Shown: positions 33,701 to 44,115, counted from the stretch's first letter. The stretch: DNA of 64,000 bases from Bradyrhizobium diversitatis (GCF_016031635.1 NZ_JACEGD010000027.1:98818-162817), one strand, 5' to 3'. Translations and numbers: made by a program. The notes: a model not told the origin generated them from the sequence alone.

Positions 33701-34723
33701 ATGTTGCAGACCACCAAGCGACCGGATTCCCCGGTATCCATCATCGGCGCAGGCATCGCAGGCGCCTGGCAGGCTTTGCTGTTCGCACAGGCGGGTCACG
33801 CCGTGACCTTGCACGAGCGCGGTGACGAGGCGATGACGGACGCCACCAGCCATTGGGCCGGCGGCATGCTCGCACCCTATTGCGAGGCCGAGGTCGCAGA
33901 ACCCATCATCAGCCGCCTCGGCCTGCGCTCGCTCGACATCTGGCGGCGCGAGCTGCCGGATACGCCCTTCAACGGCTCGCTCGTCGTCTCCCATCCGCGC
34001 GAGCGCAACGATTTCGAGCGCTTCGCCCGGATGACCGAGGGCCACGAGCGGCTCGACGCCGCCGGCCTCGCCGCGCTGGAGCCCTCGCTGGAGGGCCGCT
34101 TCCGCGACGCGCTGTTCTTCCCGGCCGAGGGCCATGTCGAGCCGCGCCGCGTGCTGCCGAAGCTGCACGAGCGCATCCGCGCCGCCGGCGGCACCATCAG
34201 GTTTTGCAGCGACGTCACCGCAAACGATCTCGCAAAGGATCCCGAGGGCATCGTGATCGACTGCCGCGGCATCAGTGCCCGCGACGAGCAGGGCGAGCTT
34301 CGCGGCGTCAAGGGCGAGATGATCCTGATCGAGACGAACGAGGTGCAGCTTGCGCGCCCGGTGCGGCTGATCCATCCGCGCTGGCCGCTCTACGTGATCC
34401 CGCGCGAGGCCGGCCTGTTCATGCTGGGCGCGACCTCGATCGAAACAGAAGACACCGGCGTCAGCGTGCGCTCGGCGCTGGAGCTTTTGGGCGCGGCCTA
34501 TACCGTGCATCCGGCGTTCGGCGAAGCCCGCATCCTCGAATTCGGCTCAGGGCTTCGGCCTGCCTATCCCGACAATTTGCCGCGTATCGGCATCTGTGGC
34601 GGCAGGATCAGCGTCAACGGGCTCTACCGCCACGGCTTCCTGATCGCGCCTGCGCTCGCCGAGCTGACGCTGGCCTATGTCCAGCGCGGCCAGATCGACA
34701 ATGAGGTGATGCAATGCGCGTGA
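33701..34723 (+). CDS. thiO: glycine oxidase / FAD-dependent ThiO
   Basis: A 340-residue flavoprotein that oxidises glycine to dehydroglycine for the thiazole ring of thiamine. The FAD-binding GxGxxG is SIIGAGIAGAWQALLFAQAG; HWAGGMLAPYCE is a family stretch, and GLYRHGFLIAPALAEL near the end belongs to the FAD cap. It is the first gene after the TPP riboswitch, and its ribosome-binding site lies at the riboswitch end. Its 3' end overlaps thiS by 10 bases. Confidence 0.95.
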   Translation: MLQTTKRPDSPVSIIGAGIAGAWQALLFAQAGHAVTLHERGDEAMTDATSHWAGGMLAPYCEAEVAEPIISRLGLRSLDIWRRELPDTPFNGSLVVSHPRERNDFERFARMTEGHERLDAAGLAALEPSLEGRFRDALFFPAEGHVEPRRVLPKLHERIRAAGGTIRFCSDVTANDLAKDPEGIVIDCRGISARDEQGELRGVKGEMILIETNEVQLARPVRLIHPRWPLYVIPREAGLFMLGATSIETEDTGVSVRSALELLGAAYTVHPAFGEARILEFGSGLRPAYPDNLPRIGICGGRISVNGLYRHGFLIAPALAELTLAYVQRGQIDNEVMQCA

Positions 34724-34911
34724 TCGTCAACGGAGAGCAGCGCGAGGTCAGCGCGGCCAGCGTCGATGCGCTGCTCAACGAGCTCGACTACGAAGGCAAC
34801 CATTTCGCCATCGCGCTCAATTACGACGTCGTGCCGAAAAGCCGCTGGGCCGAGACCGCCCTGAAGGCCGGCGACGAGATCGAGATCATCACGCCGCGGC
34901 AGGGAGGGTGA
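34714..34911 (+). CDS. thiS: sulfur carrier protein ThiS
   Basis: A 65-residue ubiquitin-fold carrier ending in the required Gly-Gly (ITPRQGG), which becomes the thiocarboxylate that donates sulfur to the thiazole. The N-terminus MRVIVNGEQREV and the EIEIITP strand are typical. It overlaps thiO, indicating coupled translation. A 256-bp stretch with repeats separates it from thiG. Confidence 0.95.
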   Translation: MRVIVNGEQREVSAASVDALLNELDYEGNHFAIALNYDVVPKSRWAETALKAGDEIEIITPRQGG

Positions 34912-34939
34912 GCGGGATGAGTGAAGCTATCGCCGTCCT

Positions 34940-35140
34940 TCGCCTCTCCCCGCCTGCGGGGAGAGGCCGGAATTTGCAAAGCAAATTCCGGGTGAGGGGG
35001 ACTCTCCGCGAGTCCAACTCTCACCGTCCCCGCGGAGGCCCCCCCTCACCCATAGCCGATGCTGCGCATCGGCGTTCTACTAAGAAGAGCGGCGGCCGCA
35101 GGCCGCCGATGCCTCTCCCCGCAAGCGGGGCGAGGGAGCG
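34940..35140. repeat. palindromic repeat, family D, paired copies inside the thi operon
   Basis: The unit CTCTCCCCGCCTGCGGGGAGAG with GGTGAGGGGG (34940-35000) is followed by an opposed copy CCCCCCTCACCC...CTCTCCCCGCAAGCGGGG (35045-35140). A GCGGCCGCAGGCCGC hairpin lies between. It interrupts thiS and thiG; no convincing gene is present. Confidence 0.75.
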
Positions 35141-35167
35141 CACTGAATTCGAGGAGACACCTTCAAC

Positions 35168-35950
35168 ATGGTGACCTTCTACGGCAAGACCTTCGCCTCG
35201 CGCCTCCTGATCGGCAGCGCGCTCTATCCCTCACCCGCGATCATGCAGGACGCAATCCGCGCCTCCGGCGCCAACATCGTCACGGTGTCGCTGCGGCGCG
35301 AATCCGCCGGCGGCAAGAGCGGCGATGCGTTCTGGAAGCTGATCCGCGAGCTCGACGTCACCGTGCTGCCGAACACCGCCGGCTGCCGCACCGTGCGCGA
35401 GGCGGTGACCACGGCCAAGCTCGCGCGCGAGCTGTTCGGCACGAACTGGATCAAGCTCGAAGTCATCGCCGACAACGACACGCTGCAGCCCGATGTCGTC
35501 GGCCTCGTCGAAGCCGCGACCATCCTGATCAAGGACGGCTTCGACGTGTTCCCCTATTGCACCGAGGATCTTTCGGTCGCCAACCGCCTGGTCGACGCCG
35601 GCTGCAGGGTGGTGATGCCCTGGGCCGCGCCGATCGGCAGCGCCAAGGGCATCACCAACCGCGATGCGCTGACGCTGCTGCGCGAGCGGCTGCCCGACAT
35701 CACGCTGGTGGTCGACGCCGGTCTCGGCGCTCCCTCCCACGCGGCCCAGGCGCTCGAGCTCGGCTACGACGCCGTGCTGCTCAACACCGCCATCGCCAAG
35801 GCCGCCGATCCCGTCGCCATGGCCGACGCCTTCCGCCTCGGCTGTGATGCCGGCCGCACCGCTTATGAAGCCGGGCTGATGAACGCCCGCGACTTCGCCT
35901 CTCCTTCAACCCCTGTCGTTGGGACCCCGTTCTGGCATGCCGTATCCTGA
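35168..35950 (+). CDS. thiG: thiazole synthase ThiG
   Basis: A 260-residue TIM-barrel enzyme that joins deoxyxylulose phosphate, dehydroglycine and ThiS thiocarboxylate into the thiazole phosphate. The Schiff-base lysine is Lys96 in NWIKLEVIAD. PNTAGCRTVREAV, VMPWAAPIGSAKGI and DAGLGAPSHAAQALELG are conserved family stretches. The last 14 bases overlap thiE. The upstream family D repeat ends shortly before a GAGGAGACACC ribosome-binding sequence. Confidence 0.96.
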   Translation: MVTFYGKTFASRLLIGSALYPSPAIMQDAIRASGANIVTVSLRRESAGGKSGDAFWKLIRELDVTVLPNTAGCRTVREAVTTAKLARELFGTNWIKLEVIADNDTLQPDVVGLVEAATILIKDGFDVFPYCTEDLSVANRLVDAGCRVVMPWAAPIGSAKGITNRDALTLLRERLPDITLVVDAGLGAPSHAAQALELGYDAVLLNTAIAKAADPVAMADAFRLGCDAGRTAYEAGLMNARDFASPSTPVVGTPFWHAVS

Positions 35951-36545
35951 TCGATTTTATCCCGTCGTCGACAGCCTCCAATGGGTCGAACGCCTGACCA
36001 GGCTCGGCGTCGGCACCATCCAGCTGCGCGCGAAGGAGCTCGACGACTCCCAGGCGCTGCAGATCGTCACTGACGCGCTGGCGATCACCAAGGGCACGCA
36101 GGCCAAGCTGGTGGTGAACGACTATTGGCGCGCGGCGGTCGTCGCCGGCGCAGAATATCTGCATCTCGGCCAGGAGGACCTCGCTGAGGCCGACCTCAAG
36201 GCGATCCGCGAGGCCGGCCTCAAGCTCGGCATCTCCACCCATGACGACGACGAGCTTGCGGCCGCGCTCGAAGCCCAGCCCGACTACGTCGCGCTTGGCC
36301 CGATCTTCTTCACCACGCTCAAATCGATGCGCTTCGAGCCGCAGGGCATTCCAAAAATCACAGAATGGAAGAAGCGCATCGGCAACATCCCGCTGGTCGC
36401 CATCGGCGGCATCAAGTTCGAGCACGCCGCGGAGATCTTTGCGGCCGGCGCGGATTCCATCGCGGTGGTCAGCGACGTGACGCAAAACCCCGACCCCGAT
36501 GCCCGCGTGCGGCAATGGCTCGGCCTGTCGAAGGAGGCGGAGTGA
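35937..36545 (+). CDS. thiE: thiamine phosphate synthase ThiE
   Basis: A 202-residue TIM-barrel enzyme that couples the pyrimidine and thiazole halves. It shows IQLRAKELDDSQ (pyrophosphate site), LVVNDYWRAAVVAGAEYLHLGQEDL, GISTHDDDEL, and DYVALGPIFFTTLKSM. ATG 35937 lies inside the end of thiG; an in-frame TTG at 35919 is an alternative. A repeat of 90 bp separates it from thiC. Confidence 0.95.
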   Translation: MPYPDRFYPVVDSLQWVERLTRLGVGTIQLRAKELDDSQALQIVTDALAITKGTQAKLVVNDYWRAAVVAGAEYLHLGQEDLAEADLKAIREAGLKLGISTHDDDELAAALEAQPDYVALGPIFFTTLKSMRFEPQGIPKITEWKKRIGNIPLVAIGGIKFEHAAEIFAAGADSIAVVSDVTQNPDPDARVRQWLGLSKEAE

Positions 36546-36565
36546 TGCGCACACTCTCTCCACAC

Positions 36566-36654
36566 CGTTATTGCGAGCGTAGCGAAGCAATCCAGGATCT
36601 TTCCGCGAAGGCAGTCTGGATTGCTTCGTCGCAAGGGCTCCTCGCAATGACGGA
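36566..36654. repeat. palindromic repeat, family H
   Basis: The outer arms are CGTTATTGCGAGCG and CTCGCAATGACGG, the inner arms GAAGCAATCCAG and CTGGATTGCTTC. It lies in the gap between thiE and thiC, so thiC may be transcribed through it or from its own promoter downstream. Confidence 0.75.
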
Positions 36655-36712
36655 GCAAGAATTCATCGCCGTGGCTCAATCGCACGCACAACAGAATTAA
36701 CCGGAGGATCCC

Positions 36713-38611
<1,899 letters not shown>

Positions 38612-38655
38612 GGGTTAGCTCTGCCCGTTATTCCCGCCCCACTCCATTTTGTGGA

Positions 38656-38691
38656 AATTAAGCAGGCCAGCGAGAGCCGGCCTGCTTAATT
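38656..38691. terminator. strong hairpin after thiC, at the edge of the A/T-richer segment
   Basis: A perfect 13-bp stem (AATTAAGCAGGCC/GGCCTGCTTAATT) with a 10-base loop. It lies between thiC and the truncated DUF262 gene. There is no long T-run, so it may be a terminator for either convergent gene or a remnant of an inserted element. Confidence 0.5.
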
Positions 38692-38747
38692 CGGCAGGAT
38701 TCTCGTCGTCCCCACTATCACTTAGACGTGGGGATCGAGGCAACTTT

Positions 38748-39856
38748 TCATTGAAGTATCCGACGTCCGGGCAGCATCTCGCGCAAGAAGCCATTGAAAG
38801 CTTCGGCGAGCAGAACACGACGAGCCGCCCAAAACTCCTCGGCTTTGTCGACGTCCCAAAGCGATACGTCGAGCGGAATACATTGGCTCTCCAGCGTTTC
38901 CCGCTTGAGTTTCCTTAGATAGACGTCCGGCGAAGCAGCACCGACGTTTCTGTTAGCTTCGCCGCTAATAAAAGCAATGTTGGCGACTGCATCTGCTTTG
39001 CCTCTACTCGATTCTTCAAACTGCGCGCGAGGCAAGATATGATGCCGATCCACATTCGCCTGCAATAAAATCGGAGAACCGGAGAATAGATCGCGAAGCC
39101 CTCGGTGTCGGCAGGCGATATAGGCTGCGAATAGAGCCCCCTTATCGTTGAGTGCACCTCTAAAATCATTTGCAATTGCACCGAACGCTCCAGCATCTCT
39201 ACGAACGTTAGTTAGCAACTTTCCAATCGGATCGTCGGATCGGCACGCGCGTAAGTCTTGGTCTAATGCTGTTTCAGACGACTTACTGTAGCGGTGCAAC
39301 AGGGCTGCCATGGCCAGCCATCCCGCCACGCCTCTTGGGTCCCTATTACGTACGCCGCGCGATGCGCACAATGCGATGACAGGGACAAGAAGCGCGCCGC
39401 TCCATAGGATGTCCATATTGACCAGGCCAAACTCATTCCGAATGAGCGCCATCGCCTCCTTTGTTGCCCGTTTTGTTGCAGACCAAGCACTTGCGACCTC
39501 GGAACGGCTTAGCTCATGGAGAGGAGTTCGACTTCGGCCGTCTGGAAGCGCAACGAACGCACATGCACGAAATAAGTGCATAACGTTCAAGCGGGAAAAA
39601 CCCTCACCTTTGAGTTCGGCAACGAACGGCGCCACCTCATCCGCAATGAAACCTGTATGCTTTGCAGCAACGCGCGCGCTGGCGATATCCTCTGTCTTTA
39701 ACTTAACCCCCAAGGTATTGATGCGGGTAAATGCCTCCACAGCCTGATCGAAGGAGAAATCCCGCATATGAACCGCTGGAATTTCGTACTGCATCAATCT
39801 ACGCACATTCTCAAATTTGGCCTCACGACGCTCACCCTTCAACCCGTCAGGTAGAG
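38748..39856 (-). pseudogene. 5'-truncated DUF262/HNH (GmrSD-like) restriction-type gene
   Basis: About 370 codons of recognisable protein remain. The N-terminal part resembles the latter half of a DUF262 domain (EAKFENVRRLMQYEIPAVHM, then AFTRINTLGVKL and TEDIASARVA). The C-terminal part has an HNH/DUF1524-like DRHHILPRAQFEE. The usual first part of DUF262, with its DGQQR catalytic motif, is absent: recognisable sequence stops at about 39856, where the oppositely oriented glycosylase gene begins. The segment is visibly richer in A/T than its neighbours. This suggests a horizontally acquired type IV restriction or anti-phage gene that was cut by recombination. An internal start could still make a protein. 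Confidence 0.7.
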
Positions 39857-39861
39857 ATCTC

Positions 39862-40368
39862 GTGATCAACTCCCACCGCCTCCCCGACCAACTCCGCTCC
39901 AATCTCCGCCTCGTCTTCGTCGGCACCGCCGCCTCGACGCGCTCGGCCGAGCTTGGGCACTACTACGCCCATCCCGGCAACCGCTTCTGGCGCGCGATCC
40001 ATGAGGCCGGCATCACGCCGCGGCGCTATCAGCCGGGCGAGTTCGCATCGCTCATCGCGCTCGGGATCGGCTTCACCGATCTCTGCAAGACGGACGCCGG
40101 CATGGATCACCAGATCGCGGCGGAGACGATCGACGTGCCGGGGTTCAGGGCGAAGATCGAGAAGTACCGGCCGCGGACGATTGCGTTCACGAGCAAGAAG
40201 GCGGCGAGCCTGTTCTACGGCAGGCCGTCAGCTGCGATTGTGCTGGGGCGGCAGGCGCGCGATGCAATGTGGCCGGAGATATTCGTGCTGCCCTCGCCCT
40301 CGGGTGCTGCATCGGGGCATTGGACACTAGAGCCGTGGCGCGAGCTGGCGGCGTGGATCGCCGCGTAG
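39862..40368 (+). CDS. Mug/TDG-like DNA glycosylase
   Basis: A 168-residue uracil-DNA-glycosylase-superfamily protein starting at GTG 39862, with AGGTAGAG upstream. LVFVGTAASTRSAELGHYYA followed by HPGNRFW matches the family-2 N-terminal region, and LPSPSGAASGHW the second motif. The first motif reads GTAAS where classical Mug has GINPG with a catalytic Asn. It therefore belongs to a divergent subgroup or has altered activity. It would remove uracil or mismatched bases in DNA. Its 5' end abuts the truncated DUF262 gene on the other strand. Confidence 0.82.
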   Translation: MINSHRLPDQLRSNLRLVFVGTAASTRSAELGHYYAHPGNRFWRAIHEAGITPRRYQPGEFASLIALGIGFTDLCKTDAGMDHQIAAETIDVPGFRAKIEKYRPRTIAFTSKKAASLFYGRPSAAIVLGRQARDAMWPEIFVLPSPSGAASGHWTLEPWRELAAWIAA

Positions 40369-40399
40369 GTTCAGCGAACAATAGCGCGTCACATTCCGC

Positions 40400-40528
40400 T
40401 GTCGTCCCCGCGAACGCGGGGACCCATAACCCCAGGGAGTAGTTTGGCGGAGACTCGGCGTTTCGGTACTGCCACCAACCGCAATAGATAGATCTCGCGG
40501 TATGGGTCCCGGCGTTCGCCGGGACGAC
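40400..40528. repeat. palindromic repeat, family E
   Basis: The outer arms are GTCGTCCCCGCGAACGCGGGG-ACCCATA on the left and TATGGGTCCCGGCG-TTCGCCGGGACGAC on the right, each with its own hairpin. A second copy is at 49852-49992. It fills most of the 258-bp gap before the GST gene. Confidence 0.8.
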
Positions 40529-40626
40529 ACCGTTGGTTTGGCGGCACGCGTATAAAAAGGAACGTTGTCGGAATCCGCGCAGCCCATTCGTCCTCTGGAC
40601 CAGGCGCGACCACCCGGAGCCCCCAG

Positions 40627-41277
40627 ATGCCTCCCACCATCACCGCCTTCGAATCCTCGCCCGATCGCGGCCGCGGGCAGGCCCGCGACATGCGCGTTCG
40701 TTGGGCGCTGGAAGAGGTCGGCCAGCCCTACGACGTTCGCCTCGTCTCGTTCGAAGAAATGAAGCAGCCCGCGCATCGTGCGCTGCATCCGTTCGGGCAG
40801 ATCCCGACCTATGAGGATGGCGATCTCGCGCTGTTCGAATCCGGCGCGATCGTGCTCCACATCGCCGAGCGTCATTCCGGGCTGCTGCCGCTTGATGCGA
40901 ACGCGCGGAGCCGTGCGATCGCGTGGATGTTCGCGGCTCTGAACACGCTGGAGCCGCCGATCGTCGAGCTCGGCATGGCCATGCTGGTCGAGCGCGACAG
41001 GAGTTGGTACGCGGAGCGCTTGCCCCTGCTGCAGGACCGCGTCCGTGTCAGGCTCGGCGAACTGTCCCGCCGCCTCGGCGGTGCCGACTGGCTCGACGGC
41101 ACCTTCAGCGCCGGCGATCTCATGATGGTGACGGTGCTGCGCCGGCTGAATACATCAGGGCTGCTCGCCGAATTTCCTGAGATAGCCGCCTATGTCGCGC
41201 GCGGCGAAGCGCGGCCGGCGTTCCGGCGCGCGTTCGATGCGCAGTTGGCGGTGTTCACCGCTGCATCGCGTTCGTAA
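40627..41277 (+). CDS. glutathione S-transferase family protein
   Basis: A 216-residue GST. The N-terminal thioredoxin fold starts ITAFESSPDRGRGQARDMRV and contains HPFGQIPTYEDGDLALFESGAI, holding the cis-Pro and the Glu-Ser that bind glutathione. The C-terminal helical domain ends near residue 205. The catalytic Ser or Cys position (SSPDRGRGQ) is not clear. ATG 40627 follows GGAGCCCCCAG. Substrates are unknown; the gene appears monocistronic. Confidence 0.9.
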   Translation: MPPTITAFESSPDRGRGQARDMRVRWALEEVGQPYDVRLVSFEEMKQPAHRALHPFGQIPTYEDGDLALFESGAIVLHIAERHSGLLPLDANARSRAIAWMFAALNTLEPPIVELGMAMLVERDRSWYAERLPLLQDRVRVRLGELSRRLGGADWLDGTFSAGDLMMVTVLRRLNTSGLLAEFPEIAAYVARGEARPAFRRAFDAQLAVFTAASRS

Positions 41278-41280
41278 TTC

Positions 41281-41419
41281 GTAGGGTGGGTTAGACGTGC
41301 GGCTGCGCGAAGCGCAGACCGTGCGGCGTAACCCACCACTTCTGTCGCCGTGGATGGAGAAGAGGTGGGTTACGCCACGGGACTGCGCTTCGCGCAGCCC
41401 GCGGCTAACCCACCCTACG
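41281..41419. repeat. palindromic repeat, family F (GTAGGGTGGGTTAG)
   Basis: The unit runs from GTAGGGTGGGTTAG to CTAACCCACCCTAC, with inner GTAACCCACC/GGTGGGTTAC and GCGAAGCGC hairpins. It lies between the two GST-fold genes. A second copy is at 42192-42329. Confidence 0.85.
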
Positions 41420-41499
41420 AGAGCTGCGCCGCACGGCTACCATTGCGTCCGTCACCACACCACTTCATGCTGGGCCCACCACGCCAGAGGAGCCCGCCG

Positions 41500-42195
41500 A
41501 TGCTGACCCTCTACTCCTACCCGGAACTCTTCGGCGTCGCCGACAACAACGGCTACGGCCTCAAGGTCTATGCCTTCCTGAAGCTCGCGGGCGTGCCGTT
41601 CGTGCAGGAGCATGTCTTCGATGCCTCCGCCGCGCCGCGCGGGCAGCTGCCTTACATCGTCGACGACGGCGAGACCATCGGCGACAGCGAAGCGATCATC
41701 GCGCGTGTCGTCGCGAAATACCGGCTCGGCATCGATGCCGCGCTGACGGCCGCGCAGCGCCGCACCGATCATCTGGTCACGCGCATGCTCGACGATCTCT
41801 ACTGGGTGATGTCCTATTCGCGCTGGAAGGACGAGCGCTTCTATCCCGCGTTCCGCGACGGCTTCATCGCGCAGCATCCGCAAGTGAGTGCGGAAGGCTT
41901 CGAGAAGGCGAAGGCGTACAACGCGCAGCGCTATCACTTCCAGGGCATCGGCCGCTACACGCCCGATCAGGCCTACGCGCGGGGGCTTGCCGATCTGCAG
42001 GTGCTGGCCGAGATCGTGCCGGCCGCGGGCTTCGTCCACGGCGCGGCGCCGTCCAGCGTCGATGCCGGCATCTACGGCTTCATCGCCAACATCTATTTCG
42101 TTCCGATCCCGACGCCGCTGAAGGCCTTCGTCGATACGCACGAAAATCTCGTCGCGCATTGCGAGCGGATTCACGGGATGGTCGAGAAATCGTAG
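41500..42195 (+). CDS. metaxin-like GST-fold protein
   Basis: A 231-residue protein. The thioredoxin-like half starts MLTLYSYPELFGVADNNGYG and contains GQLPYIVDDGETIGDSEAII. The helical half includes the LADLQVLAEIV and DAGIYGFIANIYFVPIPTPLK stretches seen in metaxin/Tom37-like bacterial GSTs. AGAGGAG lies seven bases before ATG 41500. The TAG stop is formed by the first bases of the downstream family F repeat, and a second copy lies upstream, so the gene is bracketed by repeats. Confidence 0.85.
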   Translation: MLTLYSYPELFGVADNNGYGLKVYAFLKLAGVPFVQEHVFDASAAPRGQLPYIVDDGETIGDSEAIIARVVAKYRLGIDAALTAAQRRTDHLVTRMLDDLYWVMSYSRWKDERFYPAFRDGFIAQHPQVSAEGFEKAKAYNAQRYHFQGIGRYTPDQAYARGLADLQVLAEIVPAAGFVHGAAPSSVDAGIYGFIANIYFVPIPTPLKAFVDTHENLVAHCERIHGMVEKS

Positions 42196-42329
42196 GGTGG
42201 GTTAGCTTCGGGCGGCGCGAAGCGCTGTCCGAAGCGTAACCCACCGCTGTTCGTCTCCGGAGACGCCAAAGAGGTGGGTTACGCCCCGCGGATTCGCTTC
42301 GCGCATCCGCAGGGCCAACCCACCCTACG
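42192..42329. repeat. palindromic repeat, family F, overlapping a stop codon
   Basis: The second copy of the GTAGGGTGGGTTAG...CAACCCACCCTAC palindrome. Its first bases GTAG contribute the stop codon of the GST-fold gene. Confidence 0.85.
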
Positions 42330-42338
42330 CGACCTCCC

Positions 42339-42773
42339 CTACCGCATCGTGATCGCAAGCCCCGAGAGATCCGCATTCGCCATCAACCCGACCTGGTGAC
42401 CCGTCAGCTCCAGCACCGCACCCTTCTGGTTGGTCAGCACGATGGCGCGGGCGCCGCGGCCGACGGCAAGGCCGGCACCGGCGGCGCCGTAGACGCCGGC
42501 GACGTCCGAGGGGCGGTTGATGTTGGAGACGCGCCCGCGCAGCACGGTTTTCGAGCCGCCGAACACGAGGCCGTAGTCGAGGCCGCCGGTGGAGAGCGCA
42601 TAGGAGCGGCCGCGGAAGTTCAGCACGCCCGAGCCGCCGGAGCCGCCGATGATCCAGCCCGCCTTGTAGATCGTCAGCGTCACGAAGCCGCTGTCGGCCC
42701 GCGCGGCGGTCGAGAGGCCGGCCAGGGCGGCGATGGCGACCAGCGCGGCGCGGAAGGTGGATGCGAGCTTCAT
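42339..42773 (-). CDS. secreted hypothetical protein, EipA/DUF1134-like
   Basis: A 144-residue exported protein. A signal peptide (ALVAIAALAGLSTAARAD) precedes a Gly-rich beta domain with GGSGGSGVLNFRGRSYALST, GASKT-like GGSKTVLRGRVSN, and AGAGLAVGRGARAIVLTNQ. The pattern resembles DUF1134 (EipA, envelope integrity) or the Ysc84-like lipid-binding fold; this is by eye. GGAGACACCC precedes the ATG. No operon partners are evident. Confidence 0.65.
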   Translation of the reverse strand: MKLASTFRAALVAIAALAGLSTAARADSGFVTLTIYKAGWIIGGSGGSGVLNFRGRSYALSTGGLDYGLVFGGSKTVLRGRVSNINRPSDVAGVYGAAGAGLAVGRGARAIVLTNQKGAVLELTGHQVGLMANADLSGLAITMR

Positions 42774-42900
42774 GGGTGTCTCCGGGGGCTATTTTTCAAG
42801 AGTGGATTCGAATCAGACGCGGCGAATGTATCCGATCGATCGCGGCGGCAACATGATGGGGCGGAGGATGTGGGTTGCGAGGTGCAGCAACACCCTCAAC

Positions 42901-43034
42901 CGTCATCGCCCGCCTGGTGCGCAATTGCGCACAGGGGCGGGCGATCCAGTATTCCAGAGGCCTGCGTTGGGAAGCTCACTCTCGCCACGTCCGCCGCGGC
43001 GTACTGGATGCCCCGGCCAAGCCGCAGCATGACA
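42901..43034. repeat. palindromic repeat, family B, with GTGCGCAATTGCGCAC core
   Basis: Starts CGTCATCGCCCGCC and ends AGCATGACAG, with GATCCAGTATTCCAGAGG near the middle and GTACTGGATG facing it. The 16-bp perfect palindrome is at 42917-42932. Further copies are at 46640-46768 and 63477-63600. Confidence 0.8.
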
Positions 43035-43254
43035 GCGGAGATTGGGGCCGCGCACCGACCTTCGCCAGCATGCCATAATGCCCCTGTATTGCCCGACGGA
43101 GCAAGCGAATGCTTCGCCTTTCACGAATTCTGGAAAACATCAATGATTTCCGTGCGGCGTCTACTGTGCATGGGGTTGTTTTCGCACTTTCGTTTTGCGA
43201 GGCTCCTCCCTCGCCACCGTCCATGTGTCCCGCGACCGTCCTTGAGGTGATCCC

Positions 43255-43638
43255 ATGCCGATCCAGCACTTCGCGCCGCCGCCGCACGTCAAGGCGCCGC
43301 CGCTGTCCTTTGCGACGCGCGTCGGCGATCTCCTGTTCGTCTCCGGCATTCCCGGCTTCGACGCATCGGGCGAGCTGCCCGACGGCTTCGAGGCCCAGTT
43401 CGCCAACGTCGTCGTCAACATCCGCCGCGTGCTGGACGAGGCCGGCGCCGGCATGCAGGACCTCGTCAAGGTCAACGTGCTCCTGACCCGCGCCTCGGAC
43501 GTTGCCGCCATGAACGCGCTCTATGCCGGCGCCTTCGGCCCGCCGCCCTATCCGGCGCGGACGACGTGCGTGGTGCAGGCGCTGCCCAGGCCGGAGATGC
43601 TGATCGAGATCGAGGCGGTGGCGTCACTGGCGAGGTGA
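43255..43638 (+). CDS. ridA: RidA-family enamine/imine deaminase
   Basis: A 127-residue trimeric protein that hydrolyses reactive enamines such as 2-aminoacrylate. It shows LLFVSGIPGFDASGELPD, the VNVLLTRASDVAAMNALYAG helix, and the signature YPARTTCVVQALPRPEMLIE with the conserved Arg (binds the carboxylate) and the terminal Glu. Belongs to the RidA/YjgF superfamily; whether it is RidA itself or a subgroup cannot be told. GAGGTGATCCC precedes the ATG. Confidence 0.9.
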   Translation: MPIQHFAPPPHVKAPPLSFATRVGDLLFVSGIPGFDASGELPDGFEAQFANVVVNIRRVLDEAGAGMQDLVKVNVLLTRASDVAAMNALYAGAFGPPPYPARTTCVVQALPRPEMLIEIEAVASLAR

Positions 43639-43779
43639 GCGTGTGGCCTGCCGGGCACGCGGCCGAACCAAATGCGAGCGGAACGACTGACATGTCCGTG
43701 AGCGGCTGCGCCCCGGCTTGCAAAGATCCTGCTTTTACCGCACGAACTCTAAGATCCACTTTCCCACAGGAGATAGTTC

Positions 43780-44040
43780 ATGCGTCGCGTTCTCGCCCTC
43801 TGTGCCGTTGCCGGCATCGCCAGTTCCGTGTTCGCCGTGCCGGCCTCGGCGGCGGTCGGCTATTACGTGATCCGCTGGGACAACACCGGCATCTGCCAGG
43901 TCTGGAACGAGGACCTCAAGTACAAGCCGTTCCAAATCGGCGCGTCGACCTACAAGGTCGTCAGCAAGCCGTTCCCGACCTTCCAGGAGGCGTCCGACGT
44001 CCAGATCAAGTTGCGCGCCGAGCGCCGCTGCACGCTCTGA
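43780..44040 (+). CDS. small secreted protein, twin of the downstream gene
   Basis: An 86-residue exported protein. A signal peptide (VLALCAVAGIASSVFAVPASA) precedes the conserved core YYVIRWDNTGICQVWNED, and the sequence ends ERRCTL. Two cysteines could form a disulfide. CAGGAGATAGTTC gives a strong ribosome-binding site. The gene encoded 242 bp downstream shares the IRW-CQIW core and overall size, so the two are tandem paralogues. A clear terminator follows. Function unknown. Confidence 0.85.
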   Translation: MRRVLALCAVAGIASSVFAVPASAAVGYYVIRWDNTGICQVWNEDLKYKPFQIGASTYKVVSKPFPTFQEASDVQIKLRAERRCTL

Positions 44041-44080
44041 GCCCCGACGCGACGGGTCGCGCATACGGATAAGTTTTCAC

Positions 44081-44115
44081 GGGCGGACCGCGCGAACGGT
44101 CCGCCCTTCTCTTTT
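44081..44115 (+). terminator. rho-independent terminator of the first twin gene
   Basis: A perfect 10-bp stem (GGGCGGACCG/CGGTCCGCCC), 6-base loop, then TTCTCTTTT. Confidence 0.88.

Noticed and set aside
34908..35174. 88-codon frame between thiS and thiG
   Set aside because: It is made almost entirely of repeat family D and overlaps the thiG start.
38656..38691. Phage attachment site at the A/T-richer segment
   Set aside because: Only one copy of the hairpin was found and no integrase or tRNA is nearby; a terminator or element remnant is simpler.
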